Under the pieces are notes generated by a model. That model saw nothing but the letters and a program-made list of their open reading frames with translations, was not told where the DNA came from and did not search any database. Below are positions 36,339-47,059 of a stretch of 64,000 nt of DNA, one piece after another. The stretch is from Tanytarsus gracilentus (lineage: Eukaryota > Arthropoda > Insecta > Diptera > Chironomidae): NCBI GenBank assembly GCA_038502055.1, contig JAXRKN010000045.1, forward strand, positions 4,920,501-4,984,500. Direction: 5' to 3'. The first letter of the stretch is position 1. Each line of letters starts with the position of its first letter. Position numbers and translations under genes: made by a program.

Positions 36339-38394
36339 TTAGTAACTAATTTCATGTTGATTTTTACTGAAGAAATAGTTGAAATCTAATCGCAATAGAA
36401 ACTGGGATAGTGGTGCACTTTGCAGACTCGAGAGCATGATGAAGAAAGATGAGACAAGTGAAGAAAAAATCTCTTCGAAGTTTGTGAATGATTGACGTTC
36501 TTCTTCGTTCATGGGTGTGCTGCAATTATATGCAAATGCCGTAAATTGCTCGATGAGTTTGAGTATTTTATTGAGAATTGTATGAACTGGATTTTCCATG
36601 ATTGAAGACGAGTTGCTTGCACTCCTCGTCATGTCGGTCTGAAAATTTAATCAATTAGAATTTTAAATATAATAAAAAATATTTATATTTACGCTCTCGA
36701 GAAGAAAGCACAAGGCAAGAACGTTCGCTTGAAAGCATCCATGTGCTCGAATGATTTGTTCAAAGTCATTCGTCTCCTTAATTTTTTCCATCATGATACT
36801 AAATTGACTTTCGAGCACATCGACTTGCAGATAGTATTGAAGATTATCGATGAAGAACATTAATTTGTTTCGAAACTGCAGCAATTCATTGTTCCTTCCG
36901 ACTTTCATCTCTCGATGATAGCACCACAACATTTGAACATCAAACTGAATTTTCCTAATATGAATTAAGAAACGAAAAAGCTCATTGTATTTGTCCAGCA
37001 CTTTTGGTGGGAAGAGAAGGTGCAATGGCCATTTGATCTTGTAACGAAGTATTAAGTAATAAAATAAATCTCGATTCTCGTAACCGTAGCTTATGTCGGC
37101 GGCTCCTCTACTTGCTAGCTCAAATTGAAATACCTCAACATCGTCGTGAATGTTAACGCTTGCAGCTGACACGTTGAAAATTCTGTTGATGTCACGAACG
37201 GCATTTTCATTCACTAAATTTCCATATATGGGTTGCAGTCCTCTGATAAATTCATAGAAAAGTTCACCTCTACCGAGAAGGAAGAAGTCTTTGATGATTT
37301 TCAATTGTTTCACCAGGTCAGCGTCTTTGATGGCAATTTCACTTAAATGCTGTGTCACACATGTCTTAATCTCATCGACAATCCTCTCGAATAATAAAAC
37401 AGAAATCTTCTCTTTCTTCTGAAGCTGATGGAACTGCTGGAAAAATTGTTGCTCACGATCTGCCCAAATTCTCCTTTTTGTCTCTTGCTCGGCCTCATTT
37501 TGTGAACTATCTCTTGGATCTGAATTCAGCATGAGGACTGTCTGACCGATGAAAAGAACTTTTTCAGCCCACGATTTTGGAAAATAGTGAGGAAGCATTT
37601 CATAGTTGATATCGTAGTGCCATAAATCAGCATTTATACTCGCATCCGATGAATTGAAAGTGTTGACTGATGTTTGAGTGCTAAAAGTTGGACGTCTCTC
37701 GCTGTCAACGCTATCTTCGCTATGATTTATGAAAAATTCATTATAGGTGTCGACAAACTTGCCATAAATCAACCATTGACAAATTTGCTGAATGAAGATG
37801 ACATACACGGATCTCTGAATTGTAAGCACAGCATCCATAATCTGATCATTTCCATGCATTGAATTATCCTGAAGAAACTGAAGTATTTGACACCCGAAAA
37901 GTTTTTGTGTCTGAATGCCATTAATTAATCTCAACAGAAATTCAAAAAGTGGTCGAAACTTTTCAACCTCATGAAAAATGAACATTAAGCTGGTTGTTGG
38001 TTTTTGCAGGAATTTCTTCTCTAGAGCAATGACTGAATGGTGATAAGTGTCAAGCACACTATCGAGTCCATTGGCAAATGCCTGAATGTACAATCCAGTC
38101 GGAAGAACTTCCTTATTAAGCATCTCATACTGCATTTTCACATTTTCATTCGCATACGTGCTGTATTGCGAGATAAACTGTCTGATCGCTCTATACTGAT
38201 CTGTTGTTCTAGCTATATCCTTGAGTGTTTTCATTTCCGCTGGATGTATGAAGTTGGAAGCGATTTCAATTGTCTAAAAATTATTTTGAAATTTAAATTT
38301 TTGATTTAATTTTTAAATGCAATCTTACGAGCAACTCTTTAATAACCATCGATTCCTTTTCAGACAGCAGCGACAACAGCACGTCGTGAATCAT
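36339..38394 (-). CDS. Grip75: Gamma-tubulin complex component 4
   Basis: Three exons (38329-38394, 36693-38273, 36339-36638) give 648 residues, close to human GCP4 (667). Diagnostic segments are the N-terminus MIHDVLLSLL, GLDSVLDTYHHSVIALEKKF, GCQILQFLQ, LPHYFPKSWAEKVLFIGQTV, QLKIIKDFFLLGRGELFYEF, KIKWPLHLLFPPKVLDKYNE, NLQYYLQVDVLESQFS and the final LLRLDFNYFFSK. The GRIP1 motif (N half) and GRIP2 motif (C half, which binds gamma-tubulin) are both intact. It acts in gamma-tubulin ring complexes at centrosomes and spindle poles to nucleate microtubules. It is convergent with the BTB-BACK-TLDc gene (184 bp between stops) and lies downstream of ANCHR on the same strand. Confidence 0.95.
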
Positions 38395-38588
38395 TTTATC
38401 GCTGCTAATGATTTGTTTAGCAATTTAATGATGATTTGCGGCTTAATTTTAATATTTTGAAATTTTTTTGTTTACAAACTCAAAAGTTAGCCGGTTTTTG
38501 CAAAACACAAAGATTTAAATTTTGACCGTTAATTTTTTTATAAATTAATTTTAAGTTTTTAAATTTTTTAAAACATAATGATAAAATC

Positions 38589-38594
38589 TTTATT
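38589..38594 (-). terminator. Poly(A) signal (AATAAA on minus)
   Basis: TTTATT on the plus strand, 53 bp beyond the ANCHR stop codon. Spacing is right for its 3' end. Confidence 0.5.
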
Positions 38595-38647
38595 TAGGAA
38601 TCTTTTCGATAAAACAAATCACAAAATATGAAAGTTATACAAGAAAT

Positions 38648-39580
38648 TTAATCGTCATTATTATTTGGTGCAGTGTAAGGTTTTATTTTGTGTGTCTTAT
38701 AATCTTCTTCTTCATGAAACTCAAGAAAGCAACGATGACAGAAAATGTTTTCACATTCTAGACACCTGATGACTGCATCCTCGTTACAAATTTCACAGAA
38801 AGGAAGCTCTTCCAAATCTTTCTTGTTGCCACCTGGCGGTGGCGGAATAGAAGCCATAAATTCAGCTTCCTCAGGATCGACGGCAATATCAGGCAGTTTT
38901 GCTTCCTCCAAGTACTGCAACATGGTTCTATTGATTTCCTCATTTTCAGTTTCATTTGATTTGTCATCGATTTGAGACTTGAGCTTTGACACATCAATTC
39001 CACGCAAGGCAGCCAATCTCTTTTCAATATCGACAATATCGACAATTGATCCTGGCTGTTGTTGAGTAGGAACTTCATGCTGATCATTAATGTCCTTTTC
39101 TTCGACGAATTGCTTCAACAAATCTTCAATTTTCTCTTGCTCACTTCGAGTGTCTGGCGAGAATAAAATTTTGCTACCACTTTGTGGTTTAAAGTCAATT
39201 CCCTTTAAATTGGCCAGTCTTTGTTGAATTTCGTCAAGATTTTGTTCCGTTGCATTTTTATCTTTCAATTTATCAAGTCGATTTCTGATGTCATCGCTGG
39301 AAGTTGTTGTTGTTGTTGGCTCCAGAACAGGCTCCGTAAACTCATTTGGCTTCACTTCAAGCACCTCATCGATGTGCTTAGGCTTTTCACTCTTGCTACT
39401 ATCATTTTGCTGTGTACTTAAGGTGAAGCATCGAAGGCAAACGAGAAATGTTCTTTTTGGATTTTCATTATCTTGAATTTTATATATAAGGCACTTTTTG
39501 CAGAATAATCGATTGCAACGAACACATCCCAACTCTTTTGTAAACCATCCAAATGGTTTTGCACATGAACCACAACTCAT
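38648..39580 (-). CDS. ZFYVE19: Abscission/NoCut checkpoint regulator (ANCHR)
   Basis: An intronless gene of 310 residues. The N-terminus is a FYVE-like zinc finger (MSCGSCAKPFGWFTKELGC, VRCNRLFCKKCL, VCLRC). The middle has two similar short helices (RNRLDKLKDK then LDEIQQRLANLKGID; later EKRLAALRGIDVSKLK), which resemble MIT-interacting motifs. The C-terminus is a B-box-type zinc finger (PFCEICNEDAVIRCLECE, FCHRCFLEFH, HKIKPY). This order is that of ANCHR/ZFYVE19, which retains VPS4 at the midbody ring and delays abscission under Aurora B control. Shared with its divergent neighbour is a 185-bp start-to-start interval. Confidence 0.9.
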   Translation of the reverse strand: MSCGSCAKPFGWFTKELGCVRCNRLFCKKCLIYKIQDNENPKRTFLVCLRCFTLSTQQNDSSKSEKPKHIDEVLEVKPNEFTEPVLEPTTTTTSSDDIRNRLDKLKDKNATEQNLDEIQQRLANLKGIDFKPQSGSKILFSPDTRSEQEKIEDLLKQFVEEKDINDQHEVPTQQQPGSIVDIVDIEKRLAALRGIDVSKLKSQIDDKSNETENEEINRTMLQYLEEAKLPDIAVDPEEAEFMASIPPPPGGNKKDLEELPFCEICNEDAVIRCLECENIFCHRCFLEFHEEEDYKTHKIKPYTAPNNNDD

Positions 39581-39765
39581 TTTTCTTAGCGATTGTTTAA
39601 ATTTTAATGAAATTAAAAAACATTTACTTTGAGTTCATTTTGTAAACAAAAAATTATATTTTTCTTCTTATTCAAAAAAGTCGAGACACATCTCGAGTTG
39701 TGCTCATAAAAGGTCAAGTAAAACGTTCAAGTTGCATTCAAGTTTGAGTAAAAGAAAAACAAAAA
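39581..39765. promoter_or_regulatory. Probable bidirectional promoter ANCHR / PheRS-m
   Basis: Only 185 bp separate the divergent ATGs at 39580 (-) and 39766 (+), so both promoters and 5' UTRs must lie here. The sequence includes a near-palindrome, CGAGACACATCTCGAG, at about 39680. No TATA box is evident. Confidence 0.55.
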
Positions 39766-41170
39766 ATGATTTTTCGTGTTGGAAAATCAATTTATCAAGC
39801 GAAACTTATTTCGCATCAAATAAAAAGAGTGTTAAGTACTCAACCAATTCAGAGTACAATTGAATTAAACAACAATAAATATGAATCAGACGATTATTAC
39901 AATTTATCACCGAAAATATTGAGTAAATATTTAGGCCGAAATCTACATCTTCAAAAAGATCACCCTCTCTCGCTAATGCGGCAACGAATCACAAATTTCT
40001 TCTACAAAGAATATGCCAATCCAAAAGGAACGCCTCTATTTAGTGTTTACGATCGAATGGATCCAGTCGTTACTGTGAAACAAAATTTCGACTCATTGTT
40101 AATTCCGGAAGATCATCCGAGTAGAAAAAAGAGCGACTGCTATTACATCAATCGAGAATATATGTTGAGGGCTCATTGCACCGCACATCAAGTTGAACTG
40201 CTCAGGTCAGGATTAAATAATTTCCTCATTGTGGGCGATGTCTTTAGACGAGATGAAATTGATTCGACACATTTTCCGGTTTTTCATCAGGTAAAAAGAA
40301 ATTTTAAAACTATTTTATTAAAAACTTAATTTTATTTCTTTTTAGGTAGATGCAGTGCGCGTAATTCACAATGACAAACTCTTTGAAAATAATCCAGATC
40401 TTCAGATTTTTGAGAAGGAGACAAATAGAAAGGCTTCACATGCTCATGATGGCTTGTTAGCCGACAAATGCATTGATCAAGTAAAGCAAGCATGTCACAC
40501 AGTCGAAGCCGTAAAACTGGTGGAATTTGAAATGAAAAATTTGCTCGAGAGACTTGTGTTATCGCTATTTGGCAAGGAATTGAAATTTAGATGGGTCGAC
40601 GCTTATTTTCCCTTCACTCAGCCCTCTTGGGAGCTCGAAATTTACCATAATGACAAATGGTTTGAAATTCTCGGCTGTGGAGTGATGAGAAATGAGATTT
40701 TAAAGCAAGCTGGCGTTCAAAATTCAATTGGATTCGCTTTCGGTCTCGGCTTGGAGCGTCTCGCGATGATCATTTATGACATACCCGACATTCGACTCTT
40801 CTGGAGCGAAGATGGAGGATTTCTTTCGCAATTTAGTGAAAAGGAATTGAACAAGAATTTTAAATATAAGTCAATTTCTCAATTTCCGCCATGCAGCAAT
40901 GATCTCTCGTTCTGGCTGCCCGAGGATTTAACATTCGACACGTTTTCACTCAACGACGTGTATGATACGGTAAGGGACATTGGTGGAGATATTGTAGAAC
41001 AAGTTGTTTCACTCGACAAATTTACTCACCCGAAAACAAATCGAAACAGCATCACAGTGAGAATAGTTTATCGTCACATGGAGAGGACATTAAAGCAAGA
41101 GGAAGTAAATGAGGTGCATTCAGCAATTCAAAATGAGCTGGTTAACAGATATGATGTAAAAATTCGTTAG
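39766..41170 (+). CDS. PheRS-m: Mitochondrial phenylalanyl-tRNA synthetase
   Basis: Two exons (39766-40290 and 40346-41170) encode 449 residues, matching the monomeric mitochondrial enzyme (FARS2, 451). The N-terminus MIFRVGKSIYQAKLISHQIK is basic and acid-free, a targeting peptide. The class II core shows HPLSLMRQRITNFF, LLRSGLNNFLIVGDVFRRDE (motif 2), FPVFHQVDAVRVI, AYFPFTQPSWELEI and the motif 3 GFAFGLGLERLAMIIYDIPD. The last 100 residues are the FDX-ACB anticodon-binding domain (SQFPPCSNDLSFWLP to KIR). It charges mitochondrial tRNA-Phe. The stop is followed at once by AATAAA (41171-41176). The convergent five-repeat gene ends 39 bp away, so the 3' ends probably overlap. Confidence 0.96.
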
Positions 41171-41176
41171 AATAAA
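41171..41176 (+). terminator. Poly(A) signal abutting PheRS-m stop
   Basis: AATAAA begins on the base after the TAG stop, within the 39-bp gap to the convergent gene. Cleavage 10-30 bp later would fall at or inside the end of the opposite coding region. Confidence 0.45.
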
Positions 41177-41209
41177 TTTTTTTCAGACTAGTAAATTTTA
41201 ATTAATTTT

Positions 41210-44200
41210 TCACTTCTTCGACTTAGTTTCAATTTCTTTAGCATTGACCGAATAGAGATGAAATTTAACTCCATGATGCCTAATGTTGAGTGTTAAAACG
41301 ATGCAAGACAATAAAATTTTCATGCAGCAACATTTGAGCACATAAGTTGTTCCCTGAGATGGCTTGAAGAGAGGTTCACCAAGTGATTGCGAGTCGTACA
41401 TGAAAAAGCTCTTGCTTTGAGCATTGAAACCGATCGATAAAATTCGACCAGCACAGATGAGTACAACGCCATTTAATTTCTTTTCTCTAAACGAATAGTC
41501 TAATGCACGATTGAGGTTAAATTGTGTTCTATCAGCCTCGTACAGTTGGCCAGAAATTTCCAATTGCAAATTCACTTGATATGTAAAACTGTCGAAGCTA
41601 CAAGTTCCGTTAAGATTTTCGATTGATATTTTCTTCAATTCTGGCTGCTTTTCAACAATTTCCCTGAGATAATTTGTGCCATAAATCACAATCGAGTCTA
41701 ATAGAAAGGAGTTCCATTCATCAATGTGATAGAGCTGTGAAATTATTAGAGCCATCGTGCAGCATGCAGCGTGTTGTTTTCCCGCAAGTTCCTTGAAATG
41801 TTTCATATTCGGATGAATATTTCCCCAAAGTGAAAATAAATTCCTTTCAATCTCAATGTCGTACTCTTTAAATTTGCTCGCTGCTTGATATCGCTCTAAA
41901 CCATCGAAATTGAACTTCTCTAAACGACTCCACGGAGTTGATGGTGTCTTCATTAACCACTCAATTTCCTCGTTCGCTTTTTCCTCTTTATATTCGCCTA
42001 AGATTAAAAAGTTTTTAAAAAATATCTCCTAAATTTTAAAATTATTTTACATGATTTTGGCGATGATGATGGTGAAGATGGATTTAAAAGGAAATAACCA
42101 GCTTTTTGTGCCTTGATAGTTTTACGCTCCAAAATGCATATTTGATAAACTTTGAATTGCGTTGATTGATCCTCTTTTGGTGGTAAAAACTTTTTAGAAG
42201 CATATTCAAGAACATCATCAAGATTTCGGAAGCTCATCCAAGATGCAGACGAATCATTTATAAATTTTTCTTTAGCTTTTTGTTTTGTCTAAAATATAAA
42301 GTGTTAAAAATTATAAATTTTAATGAAGACAAATTTACATTTTCAGCATCAGCATATGGATCAAATAGTTGAAAATCTCTTGAATTTTTATCCTTAACGA
42401 GAGTCATGCAGCAATTAATTCCTTGTAGAATTCCATATTTTTGATTCGCAAAATAGCTTTCAAGGATACATTTTGCCTCATCCTTAGGATTCTATAAATA
42501 TTAATAGATTATTCACAAAATTTATAATTTATAATAATTAATACCTTCAATTTCTTTTGACTTTTCTTCACAAACTCGCGAACAAAAAGATTATAACTCA
42601 CTCGATCCACGTGTATACCTTTCAAAGTCATATTGCTTGAATATTGTTTAATATCGAGTGTTTCAAATAATTTCAATCCATTCTCGAGAGTGACATCGAT
42701 GCTCCGATAATTCATATTTTCGAAAGCATGATGAACTGCAAACATGACGCTGTAAACGCACGCAAAATGACATGCCTTGAAAATTGGCTCTTTAACTTCA
42801 TTTCTTTGTGAGTAGCCAAATGAACCTTTTATTTTTGGCACTTCTTCATCGACTTCACGCATAAATCCGAGTTTTTCTTCACCATACCAGCTTTCATAAA
42901 TTGGTTTGAGTTGATTTTCAAATGTTTGCTGCTCTATAACAAAATCAGACTTCTTATCAATAAATTCCGTGGTTAATGGATCAATTGGATCATCTCTATA
43001 TTTTCTTATCCTCTCCTTCTCTTCAAGTATAATTGCATCATGTTCCTTTAATTTTCTCTCAATTTGTTCTTTTTGTGCTTTTTGGTTATTTCGTAAGCAT
43101 TCAATGATTAAATCCTCTTTCGAAGGTGTGAATGGTAAAAATTCACCGTCCTTTTGAGCATCATTTTTATCAACATTCAAGACTAACCGATAAATTAGAT
43201 ATTTTTCAGTTTCCTCAAAATCTCCATGATTTGCGTTAATTCGTCTGAAAAGTGAATGGATGTTGTCGAACGAGAGCAGACATGACACGCCAAATTCTTC
43301 ATTTATAACTCGATACCCAACTCGATTACATGTTGCGTACTCGAAAAGATAAAAATTGCCATTTATATTAAAAACTGCAATGCTTCCACGAGTTGTTGCA
43401 ATTATGAAGCGATCAAATTTAGTGAAGATTTTTTTAAGATCCTTTTCGAGCCATTTAAGGGAACCGCTGCAAACTGCCACCATTGTGAGATCATAAAACT
43501 TTTTATTGAGATGAATTTTTGGTAAAATGTGCTCTTCATGGGTGTAAAAGTCCATTCGATGATGAAGATCAATGCTATTGCTCATAATTCCACCACAGCC
43601 TAAAACATAATCGATTGTTTCTGTTGACCATGAGGTGATCTTATAGCGAGTTGATATTAAAATCGCAGAAACAGCAACAATCAGTGAAAAGTTTTCATAA
43701 TCAAAGATGCGAGGATTGAGAGGCATTTTAAAAAGACTTTTCGTTCCATAAACAATTTGTGATCTATCCGGGAGCATTTTAAAGTGTGAAACTTCGTCTT
43801 GTTTAGGAATTTTGCAGTCGTTTTCTTTACCCTCGAAATCATTTGAATTGAGAATTTCTTCGCGTTCATTCATCAGACAATCAAGATCAGTTTTTAAGAG
43901 AACTTTTTCGGCCGTTCCAACAAACTCTCCACATGGTGTCCAACAATTTTCGCTTAATTGAGTGTTACCCTTACTTGCACATTTTCTAATCATTGAAACA
44001 CTGCTTGACTTGTCTGGAAAAAAATAATTCATTTTTAAATGTAAAGAAGAGTCAAGCAGAAAATTTTAAAAATGAAAAATTATGACACTGACCTCCAGTG
44101 ATGTTTCGTAGTATCTCGCTCTGGACTTCATACATAAGTTCAACGCTCTCATTGTTAACTTCTGGCTTTTTAACAGTCGATAATTTTTTCTCAATCGATC

Positions 44201-46912
44201 GCATAATTTCATGATAGGCAAGACGTTTGCAGCACACAAGAGAAGGTGAATTCAAGTCTGTAATTTTCAGATGAAGAGGCTTGTCCGCATTTATTCTGCT
44301 CATAATTTCAAGTTGAGATTTTGTAAAGAGAGGAACAAGCGAATCGACCGTTGAAGGAGCGTCTTTTATTTTTTCCACATCATCTGCTGAGAACGGACGA
44401 ATGCAATTTTCTTTTGTAAGCTTGAATGATGTCATCGATTCTTGCTTGCTCAACTTTCGAAGGTAAATGATCTTCAATCCATGAATTTTAAGCGAACCGT
44501 TGCTTATTTTTGTGAGCCTGTTGATGACAATTTCGATAATGTAATCGATGAGGTTACACGTTAAAAGAATTGAGAATCCCAAATATGGATCAATGTAGCC
44601 TTCAATTGTCTTTTGATATCCATCGAAAAAGAAAAAAAGTTTGTCGTCTTCACTTTTCCATAAAGCAAATTGATAGTTGTCCACTTCAAGAATGAGAAAT
44701 CTGAACAACTGAAAGGCGTTCAAAATCGCTTCTGCAATTGGATTATCAAACACCACTCGGGTCTCTTTAACTTCAGCTCGTTGAACGTATGGCACTATGC
44801 AAATTTGAGTCAAATACGAATCGCCGACGTAAAATTTTGAGGGAATTTCTGGAAGAGTTAAATTTCGAATGGTGTTGCCTTCTTGCAAGCAATCCATGTG
44901 CATTTTATATCCGAAATGCATAACACGATCGAGAGTCGATGTACACCAGCTCAATGTAGGATCAATTTTGGAGTACACCATGGACATAATTGAAGACATG
45001 AGTCCATGACGATTTCTCAAAGCGGCAAAAATTTTACTATTGAGATTTACAGTTCCTGTAAGACACATGACATGATCGTTAATACGCTCGAAATCATCAC
45101 TACGACATTTAACATTTGGATTTCCGATTTGGGCTGAATAATCCTCAGTTTCATTAATTTTCTTTGACATCCGCGTGATTTTTAAATCGCAAATTTTGAA
45201 TGACGCTTGATGGTTCTGATTGCTCAAATTTATAATAAGATGGTACACGTTGTTGATGGAAGAAAATGCCATGAGTGCTGCTTCTCGATTACAATTTCGT
45301 TCACATTTCTCATCGCGTCCACGTGGATCAAATACAAAAAATCCTGTAATAAAAAAGTTTCACCAACTAAAGCATTTTTAATTCACTAACAATTACCTTC
45401 ATCTTCAGCCATTATGTAAAGGTCCAATGTTGAAGTTGAAAAATATGCTTTTCGATATGAGGCAAAGAACTTGTGAAGTCCATTGTAAAGATCCATTGAT
45501 CGATCACCAGTTGTTACAATTTTGCCAACAACAATTGGCTCTGAGCACGTGACTTGAATGAACTTTTCTTGATATGGAAAACCCTTTGTGAATTGCTTTA
45601 ATCGATCGATATGAAAGTTTTTGGTTTTTCTACAGAGTTCAGCGCCCATCAGAAGAATATGATCGAGGTCTTTATTATTCCAATTTGCTGGATGCTTTAT
45701 GCAAGCCATTCCCTGAGCAACGAGTATGATATCGACTGCATGCAATTCTTTAAGGTCGAGTGTGTTTTCATTTTTGAGATTTCGTAAGCCAAGTTGAATG
45801 CCATAAGGTTTTCCTAGCGAAAGATCGTTCAATTTAGGAATTTTCTTTACTTTTGAGGTTAGAATGGCAAAGTTTTGGTCGACAATGTGAATTCGGGGGC
45901 GACATTTAGCTGAAAATTAAAAATTTAAATCTTTTGAAAGTATTAAAATTAATTTTTTCTTACGGATGCTTTGAGGCAGATTCGTCATGCTTTGCTCATT
46001 TTCTAAATTTCCATTTTCATTCACTTTTACATAATGCTGATCACCTCGTTTAAAAATTTTCAATTCACCCTTCAACTTTTCTTGCATCTCACGCGGGTTA
46101 AAATTTGAATTTTCACAGGCTTTTGATTTTTCTTCATCTTCTTTTAATTGAATTGTAAAATCGGTTTTTAAAACTGAAAGCTGTTGAAAAAAGTTGAAAA
46201 TATTTTCAGACATTTTGAGGAATCTTAAATTTTACCATTTTTCTTGTTGGAAAATTCGGTAAAATCATGCTAGGACTTTGACTGGCACTTTGCGGTTTAT
46301 TATCTTCATCCGCAGTTTTTAATGTTTCAATACTGATATTTTTCTCGCTTTTGTACTCAATTTTTTTCGAATCCTCCACTTGTTGGCTATTCAAACATTT
46401 TTTGAGAACGTTTTTTTCAACTTCAGCTGCTAACGCCTTCTGCATTTCGATGGTCTTACACTCTTTGCTACATTAAATAAATTTTAGTAGTTAAGATATA
46501 AAAAGAGAGTCAACTCTAATTTTAATTACACTTTTAGGCATTTTTTCATTTGATGTTCTTTGTCTTCAGTGGTGTCGGTAACTATTTTTACTACGATTTT
46601 TTCCTGAAAATTTTTATTTTAATTTAATTTCATCGTGTTTAAAATTTAAGTTACCTTTGACACTCGCTTCTCAATCGGCATGACACGTTCTACATTTTCC
46701 ACGCTTTTCGTTGCAAAAATATTAAACTTTGAGCTCGCTTTTTTATTCAGTCTCGTAACGATGTCTTTAACTTTCTCATTCATGGCATCTTTCTTTTCCG
46801 GTAATTTCTCTGGCTCACTTTTTTTGGATGTATTTCCATTTTCCCAAGTTGCGATGTTAAAAAGTGACGAGTCTTTAATTTCATCTGTCAATGGCACTAG
46901 TCTTCGAGACAT
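41210..46912 (-). CDS. Five-repeat protein, degenerate protease-like fold
   Basis: Ten exons join in phase: 46655-46912, 46530-46603, 46236-46467, 45964-46180, 45397-45909, 44093-45343, 42545-44013, 42339-42491, 42051-42288, 41210-41997; 1,730 residues. Residues 1-260 are charged and probably disordered. Then come five divergent repeats of 200-300 residues. Each has an alpha-helical start with W-x4-[LI]-D-x-[VIL]-x3-G (WNNKDLDHILLMG, WCTSTLDRVMHFG, WSTETIDYVLGCG, MNYRSIDVTLENG, WNSFLLDSIVIYG) and a later beta-rich part with an [FY]-x-[FL]-[FD]-type strand (FFVFDPRGRDEKC, FQLFDPYAD, FFMYDSQS) followed by a short helix (AALMAFSSINNVYHLI). This layout recalls papain-like cysteine peptidases of the C76 (large-tegument deubiquitinase) type found in many animal genomes. 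The catalytic Cys position appears lost in at least four repeats, so a pseudoenzyme scaffold is likely. I know no named orthologue. Start is the first ATG, 46912. Confidence 0.8.
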
Positions 46913-47021
46913 TTTAATTATTTTCACTGAAAATTTGAATTTTTTTGATTTTCTTTTATGAAGACGTTCGAAAGTTTTGACTAAATTTCAAAGCACGCTG
47001 AGATGTTTTTCTTTTCTTTTT

Positions 47022-47027
47022 TTTATT
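47022..47027 (-). terminator. Poly(A) signal (AATAAA on minus)
   Basis: TTTATT on the plus strand, 33 bp beyond the GPAT4 stop codon and about 110 bp before the start of the five-repeat gene. Confidence 0.5.
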
Positions 47028-47059
47028 CAATTTCATTCCAACAATCTCAAAAATAGATT

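Noticed and set aside
42509..45272. Treating the 406- and 507-codon minus ORFs as separate genes
   Set aside because: Phase-matched splice sites join them and neighbouring ORFs into one frame, and the repeat units cross the junctions.
46530..46532. Donor GTGTAA at the end of exon 2 of the five-repeat gene
   Set aside because: Using it gives a stop directly after the junction; GTAATT two bases later keeps the frame.
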